NCBI GenBank assembly: GCA_900475325.1
Contig: LS483371.1
Span: forward strand, 1,612,001 to 1,676,000
Direction of reading: 5' to 3'
Source of the DNA: Paucimonas lemoignei
Lineage (GTDB): Bacteria > Pseudomonadota > Gammaproteobacteria > Pseudomonadales > Pseudomonadaceae
DNA: 64,000 nucleotides
This document shows positions 10,037 to 18,378 of this stretch, in pieces; positions within the stretch are counted from its first letter, which is position 1; the number at the start of each line of letters is the position of its first letter. Below the pieces are notes generated by a model that made no database searches, was not told where the DNA came from, and was given only the letters and a program-made list of their open reading frames with translations. The position numbers and the translations under genes were made by a program.

Positions 10037-10062
10037 AAAACGGCGGCGTGGAGCCGCCGTTT
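10037..10062 (-). terminator. Rho-independent terminator of the ndvB-like gene
   Basis: A perfect GC-rich stem (AAACGGCGGC / GCCGCCGTTT) with a 5-base loop lies 22 bases past the ndvB stop. On the minus strand it is followed by TTTTGCTTT. It should separate ndvB from dapE transcription. Confidence 0.75.
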
Positions 10063-10083
10063 AGTGATGTGTGGGTTTTTATC

Positions 10084-12621
10084 TCAAACCCTATTCGGAG
10101 TTCTGAGCAGCGATGTTCTGGGAAGCGCAGAAAGAATGGCCATAAGCAGTGCGGCAAGGTAAGGCAGTGCCTGAACGAGCAGCATCACTATCCAGGCCAG
10201 GACGTCATTGTTCGACAGGCCCTGCCGCCAGGCAATGCCCGCTGCCGTACTCCACAGAACCAGCATGATGATCACTTCTTCTCTCGATTGTGAAATCGCC
10301 ACCCATAAACCTTGGTTGTCGGTATTTTTTGGTGTACGAAAAAAAGGCATTCGGGTGGTAAAGAGTGCAAACAGGACCGCTTTTGCGATGGTGTGGTACA
10401 AAGAAATCCCCGCCACGATAGCGGCGAGCGCGTCCTTGATGTCATGGGTGACAAGGCGATCATATAAATAGATGGTTTTGGCGGACATTAAGGAAAGTAC
10501 AAGCAGAGGTGTGATCGAGAAAACCCACGGAAGCGGTTTAAAACTTTGAGGTTCGGTGATGATGAGCACAGACCATAAAACGGCAGCGATCATCAGGAGT
10601 AAGTTGAACCCCTGAGCAACCCAAGGTAACCAACCAGCAAGAAAGTAATAGCGCTGCGCTGCGGAGAGTTTTGTGCTGCTACCCATGATCAGGCTCCGGC
10701 TGTGACGCTTCATGATTTGTACAGCACCATAGGCCCAGCGAAATCGTTGCTTTTTAAAATCGATGAAGGTGTCAGGTATCAACCCTTTTCCGTAACTGTT
10801 TCGTACGTAGGCCATCGAATAGCCCCTTATAAGTGCCCTGAGCCCAAGCTCGGCGTCCTCGCAAATACACCATTGAGCCCAGCCTAGCTCCTCCATCACG
10901 GTTTTTCGGATGAGTGTCATGGTTCCGTGTTGAATGATCGCGTCGTAATCATTACGAATCACCATTCCAATGTTGAAAAAACCGCGATACTCCGAATAGC
11001 ATAGTTTCTTGAATATATGCTCTTGATTGTCTCGATAGTCCTGCGGGGCTTGGACCACGGCAATGTCTGATACCCCGAAGTGAGGGACGGTGTGCTTCAA
11101 CCAGTTACGCTCAACGCAGTAGTCCGCATCAATGACTGCGATGATCACGGCATCGATAGCAGTTTTCGATAGGAGGTAGTTCAAGGCGCCCGCCTTGAAT
11201 CCTTCAAGATTATCAATATGGAAGAATTTAAAACGATGGCCCAGTTTTTCGCAATGCTTCCTAACGGGCTCCCATACGGAAGGGTTTTGAGTGTTATTGT
11301 CGATGATCAGAACTTCGTAATCCGCATAATTGAGTTCGGAGAGGGAGTCAAGTGTCGTTTTCACCATCTCTGGAGGTTCGTTAAAACAGGGGACATGTAT
11401 AGAAACTTTGGGGCGATAGGCGATCAGTTCTTTTGAGGGCGGAAAAAATCGTGGTTCGCTGGGGAGGCATGCAGTTTCTATAAACTCATGAGTTTCAACG
11501 CCCAAGGCAACCAGTAAAACGGTGGCCCATGCCATTGTCATCAGCACACCTATAGGGAGCGGAAAGGGGTGGCTGTATTCAAGACCCGCCCCCAGCAGTG
11601 CCAGGTAGCTCAGGATAAAGGGCCACAAGAAACGTTTTTTTAACGCTACGGTTGATCCCGATCCTCTTATCCATCTGGTGAGATAAAGCTGCCACTGAAA
11701 CGATTCCGATATAGGCCCTGAAAATATGATTTTGGGTTTGCGATCGGTATAGAAAACTCCCCAGCGCTGACCCGCCGCTCCTTCATCGGTCTTCCATCTT
11801 TGATCAAAGGCTTCTACGACAAAATACTCAATATTGTGGTCGTCGAGTTGCTGCAGCTGAAAACGCAAGTAGATACTCTGATCAGCTATGGAGGATCGAC
11901 TTTGTGTCGTCAAGCCGCCCCCGCTGGGCCAGCCAACCTCGGAAATGAGTAATGGTTTTTTTGGAAACAGTCGCTTGAGTTCAGCCGCCGTTTTGATAAC
12001 GAACCCCGAGGCTTTGATCATAGGGAGATTTTCCCAGAACGGTAAAATGTGAGCAGCTATAAAATCAACATGCCCTGCCAGTTCCGGAAAATCGACCCAG
12101 ATGTGCCACTGCTCTGATGTACTTACGGGCACTTTCACCGCGTCGCGTACGCGATCCAGATAGTGCAGCATCTGCTGTTCTGTAACGTCATTGCGAAAGA
12201 GTGCTTCATTGCCAATCAGCACTCGGGTAATGCTAGGGACTGTGTTCGCCAGTTTGATGCACAACGCGACCTCGCGCTCGTTTCTCACCTCATCTTTGCT
12301 AAGCCAGGCGCCGAGCGTCACCTGCAGTCCGCATTCGACAGCCAGTTCGGGAATGTATCGCTGAGTGCCTTCAACGGAATAGATGCGGATGTTTCTTGTG
12401 AAGGCACTCATGATTTTCAAATCTTCACGTATCTCGTTTTTAGTGGGGAAAATATTTCTTTTAGGATGCTGTCCTTTCCGGAAGGGTGAATAGGAAAATC
12501 CATATATATTACTTGGCCAGGGTGGAGGCTCTGTAGGGGGCTTTTTTTTATGCGTCCGCAGGATTATCCAGATGGAAATAATGATGAAAGCTGGTGCGCA
12601 TAGCAATATAAAGTCGGCCAA
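10084..12621 (-). CDS. ndvB: NdvB-like beta-glucan synthase (GH17-like domain fused to GT2)
   Basis: This 845-residue inner-membrane protein has an N-terminal anchor (residues ~4-22). A GH17-like transglycosidase domain follows (~35-300), with the acid/base in LIGNEALF and the nucleophile in LISEVGWPSGGG. Two membrane helices come next (~330-375), then a GT2 domain (~400-640) with VIDADYCV, CEDAELGLRA and KKQRFRWAYGA, and a C-terminal helix bundle. P. aeruginosa NdvB (PA1163) has this two-domain plan and the same neighbours (rlmA, dapE); it makes periplasmic beta-1,3-glucans linked to biofilm tolerance. The start is TTG, chosen because GGAGTAAACC precedes it. Base composition is clearly lower in GC than in flanking genes, suggesting transfer or replacement of the locus. 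Confidence 0.85.
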   Translation of the reverse strand: MADFILLCAPAFIIISIWIILRTHKKKPPTEPPPWPSNIYGFSYSPFRKGQHPKRNIFPTKNEIREDLKIMSAFTRNIRIYSVEGTQRYIPELAVECGLQVTLGAWLSKDEVRNEREVALCIKLANTVPSITRVLIGNEALFRNDVTEQQMLHYLDRVRDAVKVPVSTSEQWHIWVDFPELAGHVDFIAAHILPFWENLPMIKASGFVIKTAAELKRLFPKKPLLISEVGWPSGGGLTTQSRSSIADQSIYLRFQLQQLDDHNIEYFVVEAFDQRWKTDEGAAGQRWGVFYTDRKPKIIFSGPISESFQWQLYLTRWIRGSGSTVALKKRFLWPFILSYLALLGAGLEYSHPFPLPIGVLMTMAWATVLLVALGVETHEFIETACLPSEPRFFPPSKELIAYRPKVSIHVPCFNEPPEMVKTTLDSLSELNYADYEVLIIDNNTQNPSVWEPVRKHCEKLGHRFKFFHIDNLEGFKAGALNYLLSKTAIDAVIIAVIDADYCVERNWLKHTVPHFGVSDIAVVQAPQDYRDNQEHIFKKLCYSEYRGFFNIGMVIRNDYDAIIQHGTMTLIRKTVMEELGWAQWCICEDAELGLRALIRGYSMAYVRNSYGKGLIPDTFIDFKKQRFRWAYGAVQIMKRHSRSLIMGSSTKLSAAQRYYFLAGWLPWVAQGFNLLLMIAAVLWSVLIITEPQSFKPLPWVFSITPLLVLSLMSAKTIYLYDRLVTHDIKDALAAIVAGISLYHTIAKAVLFALFTTRMPFFRTPKNTDNQGLWVAISQSREEVIIMLVLWSTAAGIAWRQGLSNNDVLAWIVMLLVQALPYLAALLMAILSALPRTSLLRTPNRV

Positions 12622-12645
12622 GGTTTACTCCATTATTTTTTTGTC

Positions 12646-12674
12646 ATAATCGGTAGAGTATGTGCGCGGGTCAA
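12646..12674 (-). promoter_or_regulatory. Candidate sigma-70 promoter for ndvB
   Basis: On the minus strand TTGACC (12674-12669) and GATTAT (12651-12646) are separated by 17 bases, ~25 bases before the TTG start codon. The match is moderate and untested. Confidence 0.4.
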
Positions 12675-12885
12675 TGAGGTTGTTAGAATCTTTCTCGATG
12701 AATAATGGGCTGTTTAGTGTGGTTAAGTATTGATGACCGCCTCTATGCGAACTCGCTGGCTTAGTGTCCGGCTTTCAATGCAGTTGCCGACGATCGCCCC
12801 GCAATAAGCGGGCAGCATGTTGAGAGGCTGGGCATTTTTTCTGACCGCTCGCGCTTCTTAAGATGCTCTATCCGGGACAAAGGCC

Positions 12886-12891
12886 TATAAT
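12886..12891 (+). promoter_or_regulatory. Candidate -10 element for tcdA
   Basis: A perfect TATAAT hexamer lies 27 bases before the tcdA ATG. No good -35 is visible at the right distance, so the call rests on the -10 alone. The rest of the ~290-base ndvB/tcdA gap shows no gene. Confidence 0.45.
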
Positions 12892-12917
12892 GCGCGCCGG
12901 TTTTTGGGGTAATGGTC

Positions 12918-13754
12918 ATGAGTTCAGAAGATCCGCGTTTTGCTGGTATCGCCCGTTTGTACGGCATCGAAGGCCTGGACCGCTTGCGCGCGGCTCACGT
13001 GGCGGTGGTGGGTATCGGCGGCGTAGGGTCCTGGGCGGCGGAAGCCATGGCTCGCTGCGGGGTGGGGGAGATTTCCCTGTTTGACCTGGACGACGTCTGC
13101 GTCAGCAACAGCAATCGCCAATTGCACGCACTGGACACTACCGTGGGTCGCCCCAAGGTCGAGGTGATGGCTGAGCGTCTGCGCGCGATCAACCCGGACT
13201 GCGTCGTGCATGCCGTTGCCGATTTCGTCACCCGCGACACCATGGCCGAATACATCACCCCGGACCTGGATTGCGTGCTGGACTGCATTGATGCCGTGAA
13301 CGCCAAGGCTGCGCTGATTGCCTGGTGCAAGCGCCGCAAGATCCAGATCATCACCACCGGAGGGGCGGGCGGGCAAATTGATCCGACGTTGATTCAGGTC
13401 TGCGATCTGAACCGCACCTTCAACGACCCGTTGGCCTCGAAAGTCCGGTCGACCCTGCGTCGCGATTACGGCTTTTCCCGCACCATGAACCGCCATTACA
13501 GCGTGCCGTGCGTGTTCTCCACCGAGCAACTGCGCTACCCGAAACCGGATGGCAGCATCTGCCTGCAGAAGAGTTTCGTCGGTGATGGGGTCAAGCTGGA
13601 CTGCGCCGGTGGTTTCGGTGCGGTGATGATGGTGACCGCGACCTTCGGGATGGTCGCGGCAACCAAGGCGGTGGACAAGATTGTTGCCGGAGTGCGCCGC
13701 CCTTCAGAGCGGGCCAAGCCAGTTTCGGTGCCGCCTCAACTGACTGTCAGCTGA
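12918..13754 (+). CDS. tcdA: tRNA threonylcarbamoyladenosine dehydratase TcdA (CsdL)
   Basis: TcdA is an E1-like ATP-dependent enzyme that cyclises t6A37 in ANN-decoding tRNAs to ct6A. The 278-residue protein has the nucleotide-binding GIGGVGSWAAEAMARCG, the DLDDVCVSNSNRQLHAL block and the TTGGAGGQIDPT motif near the mid-point. In E. coli it is linked to the CsdA-CsdE sulfur relay. Here csdE and csdA are convergent neighbours, and the tcdA stop overlaps csdE by 19 bases. The ATG at 12918 is preferred over 12912 because GGGG lies eight bases upstream of it. Confidence 0.93.
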   Translation: MSSEDPRFAGIARLYGIEGLDRLRAAHVAVVGIGGVGSWAAEAMARCGVGEISLFDLDDVCVSNSNRQLHALDTTVGRPKVEVMAERLRAINPDCVVHAVADFVTRDTMAEYITPDLDCVLDCIDAVNAKAALIAWCKRRKIQIITTGGAGGQIDPTLIQVCDLNRTFNDPLASKVRSTLRRDYGFSRTMNRHYSVPCVFSTEQLRYPKPDGSICLQKSFVGDGVKLDCAGGFGAVMMVTATFGMVAATKAVDKIVAGVRRPSERAKPVSVPPQLTVS

Positions 13755-14143
13755 TGCATCCTTTGCAGCACGGCATTCAGACCGTTGCTGCGCGAAGGCG
13801 ACAATTGGCGGCTCAGGCCCAGTTGGTTGAACCAGTCCGGTAAATCAACCTGCTGGAGTTCTTCTGCCGACAAACCGTTAACCCGAGCCAGCAGCAGCGC
13901 CACCAGGCCCCGAATCATCCGCGCGTCACTGGCGGCACGGAACTGCCAGTGGCCGTCGGTCATATTGCCCAGCAACCAGACCTTGCTTTCACAGCCATGG
14001 ACCAGGTTCTCCTCAGCCTTTTCGTCGTCCGCCAGCGCAGGCAATCGCTCGCCCCATTGCATCAGTAAACGGGCGCGCTGCTCCCAGCCTTGAGGCTGAG
14101 CGAATGTGTCCAGCGCGATTTGTGCATCCACGGGCAGGTTCAT
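13736..14143 (-). CDS. csdE: Cysteine desulfuration protein CsdE (SufE family)
   Basis: This SufE-like sulfur acceptor takes the persulfide from CsdA and passes it on. The 135-residue protein has the conserved acceptor Cys51 in VHGCESKVWLLG. The ATG at 14143 overlaps the csdA stop (ATGA), the sign of translational coupling; the longer frame upstream is csdA sequence. The last 19 bases overlap the convergent tcdA 3' end. It lacks the length and context of a suf operon SufE, so CsdE is the better name. Confidence 0.9.
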   Translation of the reverse strand: MNLPVDAQIALDTFAQPQGWEQRARLLMQWGERLPALADDEKAEENLVHGCESKVWLLGNMTDGHWQFRAASDARMIRGLVALLLARVNGLSAEELQQVDLPDWFNQLGLSRQLSPSRSNGLNAVLQRMHQLTVS

Positions 14144-15345
14144 CGCAGTAAATCCAGGGCCTGATCCAGCGCGTTGAAGAAGTGCTGTAAATCGCTTTCG
14201 TCGTTGTACAGCGCCAAAGACACCCGAATCGCGCCCGGCAAGCCCAGGCTTTTCAGCAAAGGCATGGCGCAATGATGCCCGGCACGCACGGCAATGCCTT
14301 GTTCCGTGAGCAGGTGCGCCAGATCAGCGTTATGCACGCCTTCGACGACAAAGCTCACCAGCGCCAGTTGCGGTTGCCCCAGCACCTGAATGCCGTCTCG
14401 TTGGCGCAGGCCATCGAGCAACATGCCATGTAGACGCGCTTCATGTTCCAGCACCGCGGCATGATCAAGACCGTTCAAGTAAGCAAGGGTAGCGCCCAGC
14501 CCGATCACGCTGGCAATCGGCGGAGTACCGGCTTCGAAGCCCAGCGGTGCAGGGCGGAATTCAGCGTACTGGTAATCCGTCGTCAGGACCATTTCGCCGC
14601 CAAACTGCCAGTGGCTCAGGCGGGACAAGGCTTCGTTGCGCCCGTACAGCACGCCGACGCCTTCCGGGCCGTACAGCTTATGGCTGGAAAACACATAAAA
14701 ATCGCAGCCCAGCGCCTGCACGTCATGCCGACCATGCACCACGCCCTGAGCGCCATCGACCACGGTCAATGCACCATGAGCACTGGCCATCGCCAGCAAC
14801 TCGGGCAATGGTTGCCACGCACCCAGCACGTTGGACAGTTGACTGACGGCCAACAAACGAGTGCGCTCGTTGATCAGCAGTGCAGCGGCCTCCAGGTCAA
14901 TCAGGCCCTGGTCGTTGAGCGGTAGCACGACTAGTTTCAAATCGTTACGCAACGCCAGTTGCTGCCAGGGCAACAGGTTGGCGTGATGCTCCAGGGCGCT
15001 GATGACAATTTCATCGCCCTCGGCGAACTCCTGCTCAAGCCCATAGGCCAGCAGATTGAGTGCCGAGGTCGTGCCTTGGGTAAAGATAATCTGGCCTGCT
15101 TCGCCGGCATTCAGCCAATGGGCAACCTTGTTGCGGCTGTTCTCGAAGGCCTGGGTCGCGTGGGCGCCCGGCAAATGCTGGGCGCGATGAACGTTGGCTG
15201 CGCCGTTGGTGTAGTAATGGTTCAGGGCGTCGAGCAGGGCTTGAGGTTTTTGCGTGGTGGCGGCGTTGTCCAGATAGGTCTGGCCTTGCCGTTGCAGGGC
15301 GGCGATGGCTGGAAAGTCAGCGCGCCAGGGAGAAGAGAGGGGCAT
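14140..15345 (-). CDS. csdA: Cysteine desulfurase CsdA
   Basis: This PLP enzyme (401 aa, class V aminotransferase fold) removes sulfur from cysteine to give alanine and a protein persulfide. The PLP lysine is Lys223 in SSHKLYGPEGVGVLYG. The catalytic cysteine is Cys359 in GHHCAMPLL, the short loop of group II (SufS/CsdA) desulfurases. The start MPLSSPWRADFPAI at 15345 fits the family; upstream codons to 15402 are unlikely. It is coupled to csdE and lies downstream of dapD. Confidence 0.95.
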   Translation of the reverse strand: MPLSSPWRADFPAIAALQRQGQTYLDNAATTQKPQALLDALNHYYTNGAANVHRAQHLPGAHATQAFENSRNKVAHWLNAGEAGQIIFTQGTTSALNLLAYGLEQEFAEGDEIVISALEHHANLLPWQQLALRNDLKLVVLPLNDQGLIDLEAAALLINERTRLLAVSQLSNVLGAWQPLPELLAMASAHGALTVVDGAQGVVHGRHDVQALGCDFYVFSSHKLYGPEGVGVLYGRNEALSRLSHWQFGGEMVLTTDYQYAEFRPAPLGFEAGTPPIASVIGLGATLAYLNGLDHAAVLEHEARLHGMLLDGLRQRDGIQVLGQPQLALVSFVVEGVHNADLAHLLTEQGIAVRAGHHCAMPLLKSLGLPGAIRVSLALYNDESDLQHFFNALDQALDLLR

Positions 15346-15405
15346 TATTTTCAAAGCTCGGTGAGGCGGGTTCGGTCCAAGGACCGAACCCGGACGCAGC
15401 ATCGA

Positions 15406-16440
15406 TCAGTTGTGAGCGTGCAGCGCTTCGTTCAGCTCGATGGCCGACTTGTGGGTTTTGCATTCCACAGCGCCGGTTTGCGAGTTGCGACGGAACAGCA
15501 GGTCGGATTGACCGGCCAGCTCACGGGCTTTAACGACTTTCACCAGTTGGTTCTGGTCATCCAGCAGCGCGACTTTGGTGCCCGCCGTGACGTAAAGACC
15601 AGATTCGACCGTGTTGCGGTCGCCCAGTGGAATGCCGATGCCAGCGTTGGCGCCGATCAGGCAGCCTTCGCCAACTTTAATGATGATGTTGCCGCCACCG
15701 GACAGCGTGCCCATGGTCGAGCAACCGCCACCCAGATCGGAACCTTTGCCAACAAACACGCCAGCCGATACACGGCCTTCGATCATGCCCGGGCCTTCGG
15801 TGCCGCCGTTGAAGTTGACGAAACCTTCGTGCATCACGGTGGTGCCCTCGCCGATGTAAGCACCCAGACGAACACGAGCGCTGTCAGCGATACGCACGCC
15901 GCTCGGCACGACGTAGTCGGTCATTTTCGGGAACTTGTCGACGGAGAATACTTCCAGCAGCTCGCCTTTGAGACGTGCTTCCAGCTGACGCGGAGCCAGT
16001 TCCGCCAGGTCGATTGCACCCTGGCTGGTCCAGGCGACGTTTGGCAGCAGCGGGAAGATCCCGGCCAGGTTCAGGCCGTGTGGCTTCACCAAACGATGGG
16101 ACAGCAGGTGCAGCTTGAGGTAAGCCTCAGGTGTGGAGGTCAGCGCAGCGTCTTCGGCGAGCAGGGTCGCGACCAGAGGCTTGTGGCTTTCTGCCAGGCG
16201 GGACAGCAATGCAGCCTGTACCGCGTCAACGGGCTTGAGGGCGTCAGCCAGCTTCAACGCCAGGTCAGTGTTGAAAGTGATGGCCTGGTTGCCACCGGTG
16301 TAACCCAGCACTGGGGTGATAGCAGCGATGATCTCAGCCGACGGATTGATCAGTGGCTGAGCGTAAAAAACCTCAAGCCATGCGCCTTGACGGTTTTGAG
16401 TGCCGACGCCAAAGGCCAGGCTGAACAGGGAAGTGGACAT
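15406..16440 (-). CDS. dapD: 2,3,4,5-tetrahydropyridine-2,6-dicarboxylate N-succinyltransferase DapD
   Basis: DapD succinylates tetrahydrodipicolinate from succinyl-CoA in lysine/DAP synthesis. The 344-residue protein has the Pseudomonas-type long N-terminal domain and a left-handed beta-helix of hexapeptide repeats (VRLGAYIGEGTTVMHEGFVN ... IKVGEGCLIGANAGIGIPLG). It lies between the ArsC-family gene (36 bases upstream) and csdA (60 bases downstream), probably in one transcript with dapC. Confidence 0.97.
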   Translation of the reverse strand: MSTSLFSLAFGVGTQNRQGAWLEVFYAQPLINPSAEIIAAITPVLGYTGGNQAITFNTDLALKLADALKPVDAVQAALLSRLAESHKPLVATLLAEDAALTSTPEAYLKLHLLSHRLVKPHGLNLAGIFPLLPNVAWTSQGAIDLAELAPRQLEARLKGELLEVFSVDKFPKMTDYVVPSGVRIADSARVRLGAYIGEGTTVMHEGFVNFNGGTEGPGMIEGRVSAGVFVGKGSDLGGGCSTMGTLSGGGNIIIKVGEGCLIGANAGIGIPLGDRNTVESGLYVTAGTKVALLDDQNQLVKVVKARELAGQSDLLFRRNSQTGAVECKTHKSAIELNEALHAHN

Positions 16441-16476
16441 GCAAATACCTCTTACGAATTTAAAGGGCTATCTCAG

Positions 16477-16839
16477 TCAGTCGATAGCCGCTGCATACAG
16501 GTCTGGTTTGAAGCCAATCAGGGTTCTGTCACCGAGATCAAGCACCGGGCGCTTGATCATCGAGGGTTGCGCAAACATCAGCTCAATCGCCTTTGCCTGG
16601 TCGAGATCGGCTTTCTGTCCGTCGTCGAGCTTGCGAAAGGTCGTGCCTGCGCGGTTTAAAACGGTCTGCCAGCCGTGCTCATTGCACCACTGAGTCAGGT
16701 GTTCGCGGTCGATGCCTTGCGTCTTGTAGTCATGAAAATCGTAGCTCACCGGTTTCTCATCGAGCCAGGTGCGAGCCTTCTTCATGGTGTCGCAGGCTTT
16801 GATCCCGTACAGGTGCAACTTGTTGATTTGATCAGTCAC
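16477..16839 (-). CDS. ArsC/Spx-family thioredoxin-like protein (YffB type)
   Basis: This 120-residue protein of the ArsC/Spx superfamily has LYGIKACDTMKKARTWLD, with a single N-terminal Cys at the arsenate-reductase position, and a C-terminal IKRPVLDLGDRTLIGFKPD block. YffB-type members are glutathione-dependent thiol proteins of uncertain substrate, so arsenate reduction should not be assumed. The start is GTG at 16839, preceded by an AAGGGGG stretch. The location between dapC and dapD is conserved in Pseudomonas. Confidence 0.88.
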   Translation of the reverse strand: MTDQINKLHLYGIKACDTMKKARTWLDEKPVSYDFHDYKTQGIDREHLTQWCNEHGWQTVLNRAGTTFRKLDDGQKADLDQAKAIELMFAQPSMIKRPVLDLGDRTLIGFKPDLYAAAID

Positions 16840-16973
16840 GAGCTTGCCCCCTTGGAGACGCTTGAAAAAAACGGTGACGGATTATGCCATGGACGCGACA
16901 TAACCGGGGATACCCGTGGCGCGACAGCTTAAACCGTGAATGTGGCGGTTTGTCGATGCGCAGCCCTTTCCTA

Positions 16974-17062
16974 GTGGCACCGGCTTTAGCCGGGAAGGCG
17001 CCGATACAGTCGCCGCATTGAGTCGTCTGAACTATTGCCTTCCCGGCTGAAGCCGGTCCCAC
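16974..17062. repeat. REP-like inverted repeat (family B)
   Basis: Arms GTGGCACCGGCTTTAGCCGG (from 16974) and CCGGCTGAAGCCGGTCCCAC (to 17062) are imperfect complements and flank a ~40-base spacer between dapC and the ArsC-family gene. The GTGGGACCGGCTTCAGCCGG type is a frequent REP class in Pseudomonas genomes. Confidence 0.8.
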
Positions 17063-17090
17063 GGGAAATTTGCGCTGCCGCGTTCATCAC

Positions 17091-18287
17091 TCAACGCTTC
17101 TGAATGAATTCCCGAATCCGCTCGGCTGCTTCGATACATTCGGCCAACGGCGCAACCAGCGCCAGACGCACGCGGCCGGCGCCAGGGTTGAAGCCGCCCA
17201 CTTCACGGGACAGGTAGGAGCCTGGCACCACGGTTACGTGTTGGTCGACGTAGAGATCGCGGCAGAACGCTGCGTCGTCACCGCCCACGCTCGGCCACAG
17301 GTAGAAACTGCCATCCGGGCGCTGCACATCCATGACGGGTGAGAGGATGTCCAGCACGGCGTCGAACTTTTCACGGTACAGGTCGCGGTTGGCGCGAACG
17401 TGATCCTCGTCGTTCCAGGCAGCAATACTGGCCAGCTGGGTCTGGATCGGCATGGCGCAACCGTGGTAGGTGCGGTACAGCAAAAAGGCCTTGAGGATTT
17501 CTGCATCGCCGGCTACGAAGCCGGAGCGCAAACCTGGCAGGTTCGAGCGCTTGGACAGGCTGTGGAACACGACGCAGCGCTTGAAGTCCTGGCGACCGAG
17601 GGCGACGCAGGCGCTGAGCAATCCGGCCGTTGGCGCCTCTTCGTCGAAGTACAGTTCGCTGTAGCATTCGTCGGCGGCGATCACGAAATCGTATTCGTCA
17701 GCCAGGGCTATCAGCTTTTTCAGCGTCTCCAGCGGGATGACCGCGCCGGTCGGGTTGCCGGGCGAGCACAGGAACAGAATCTGGCAGCGTTTCCAGACAT
17801 CGGCCGATACCGCATCGAAATCGGGGTTGAAGCCATTCTCTTTCAGGCATGGCAGATAGTGCGGCTGGGCACCGGCCAGGAACGCCGCGCCTTCGTAGAT
17901 CTGATAGAACGGGTTCGGGCTGATTACCAGCCCGTTGTCTTCACGATTGACCACGGTCTGGGTGAACGCGAACAACGCTTCGCGCGTGCCGTTGACCGGC
18001 AATACATTGCGCGCCGGGTCCAGCCAGCCACCTGGAACACCGAAGCGTCGCTCGCACCAGCCAGCGATGGCTTCGCGCAAGGCCGGGACGCCTAACGTGG
18101 TTGGATAAACCGCCATTTGGTCCAGATTGGCGACCATGGCCTGGGCCACGAATGCAGGAGAGCGGTGCTTGGGTTCGCCAATGGACAGTGCAATCGGACG
18201 CTTCTCAGGGTTGGGCGTCACGCTGCCCAGCAGGGCGCGAAGCTTTTCGAACGGGTAAGGCTGGAGCAGCTGCATTGCGTTATTCAT
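17091..18287 (-). CDS. dapC: Succinyldiaminopimelate transaminase DapC
   Basis: This class I/II PLP aminotransferase (398 aa) converts N-succinyl-2-amino-6-ketopimelate to N-succinyl-L,L-DAP. It begins MNNAMQLLQPYPFEKLRALL. Features include FLCSPGNPTGAVIP, the cofactor aspartate in ADECYSELYFDE and the PLP lysine in HSLSKRSNLPGLRSGF. It is the first gene of a dapC-ArsC-dapD-csdA-csdE minus-strand series and lies downstream of glnD. Confidence 0.95.
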   Translation of the reverse strand: MNNAMQLLQPYPFEKLRALLGSVTPNPEKRPIALSIGEPKHRSPAFVAQAMVANLDQMAVYPTTLGVPALREAIAGWCERRFGVPGGWLDPARNVLPVNGTREALFAFTQTVVNREDNGLVISPNPFYQIYEGAAFLAGAQPHYLPCLKENGFNPDFDAVSADVWKRCQILFLCSPGNPTGAVIPLETLKKLIALADEYDFVIAADECYSELYFDEEAPTAGLLSACVALGRQDFKRCVVFHSLSKRSNLPGLRSGFVAGDAEILKAFLLYRTYHGCAMPIQTQLASIAAWNDEDHVRANRDLYREKFDAVLDILSPVMDVQRPDGSFYLWPSVGGDDAAFCRDLYVDQHVTVVPGSYLSREVGGFNPGAGRVRLALVAPLAECIEAAERIREFIQKR

Positions 18288-18378
18288 GGGGCTTGGTTCT
18301 CAAGTTCGGGTTCTCAAGAGCTCGGCGCTCGGGGTCGCGAGCGCCATGAGTCGTGTCATACAGGTCGTGGGCGTCAGT

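Noticed and set aside
12761..12967. 68-codon minus-strand frame in the ndvB-tcdA gap
   Set aside because: It overlaps the start of tcdA, has no clear ribosome-binding site and shows no recognisable motif.
14959..16659. 566-codon plus-strand frame opposite csdA, dapD and the ArsC-family gene
   Set aside because: It runs across three real genes and their gaps on the other strand; no start signal or motif supports it.
18324..18345. Hairpin GGCGCTC/GAGCGCC between glnD and dapC as a terminator
   Set aside because: There is no T-tract on either strand, and the genes could be co-transcribed; it was not strong enough to annotate.
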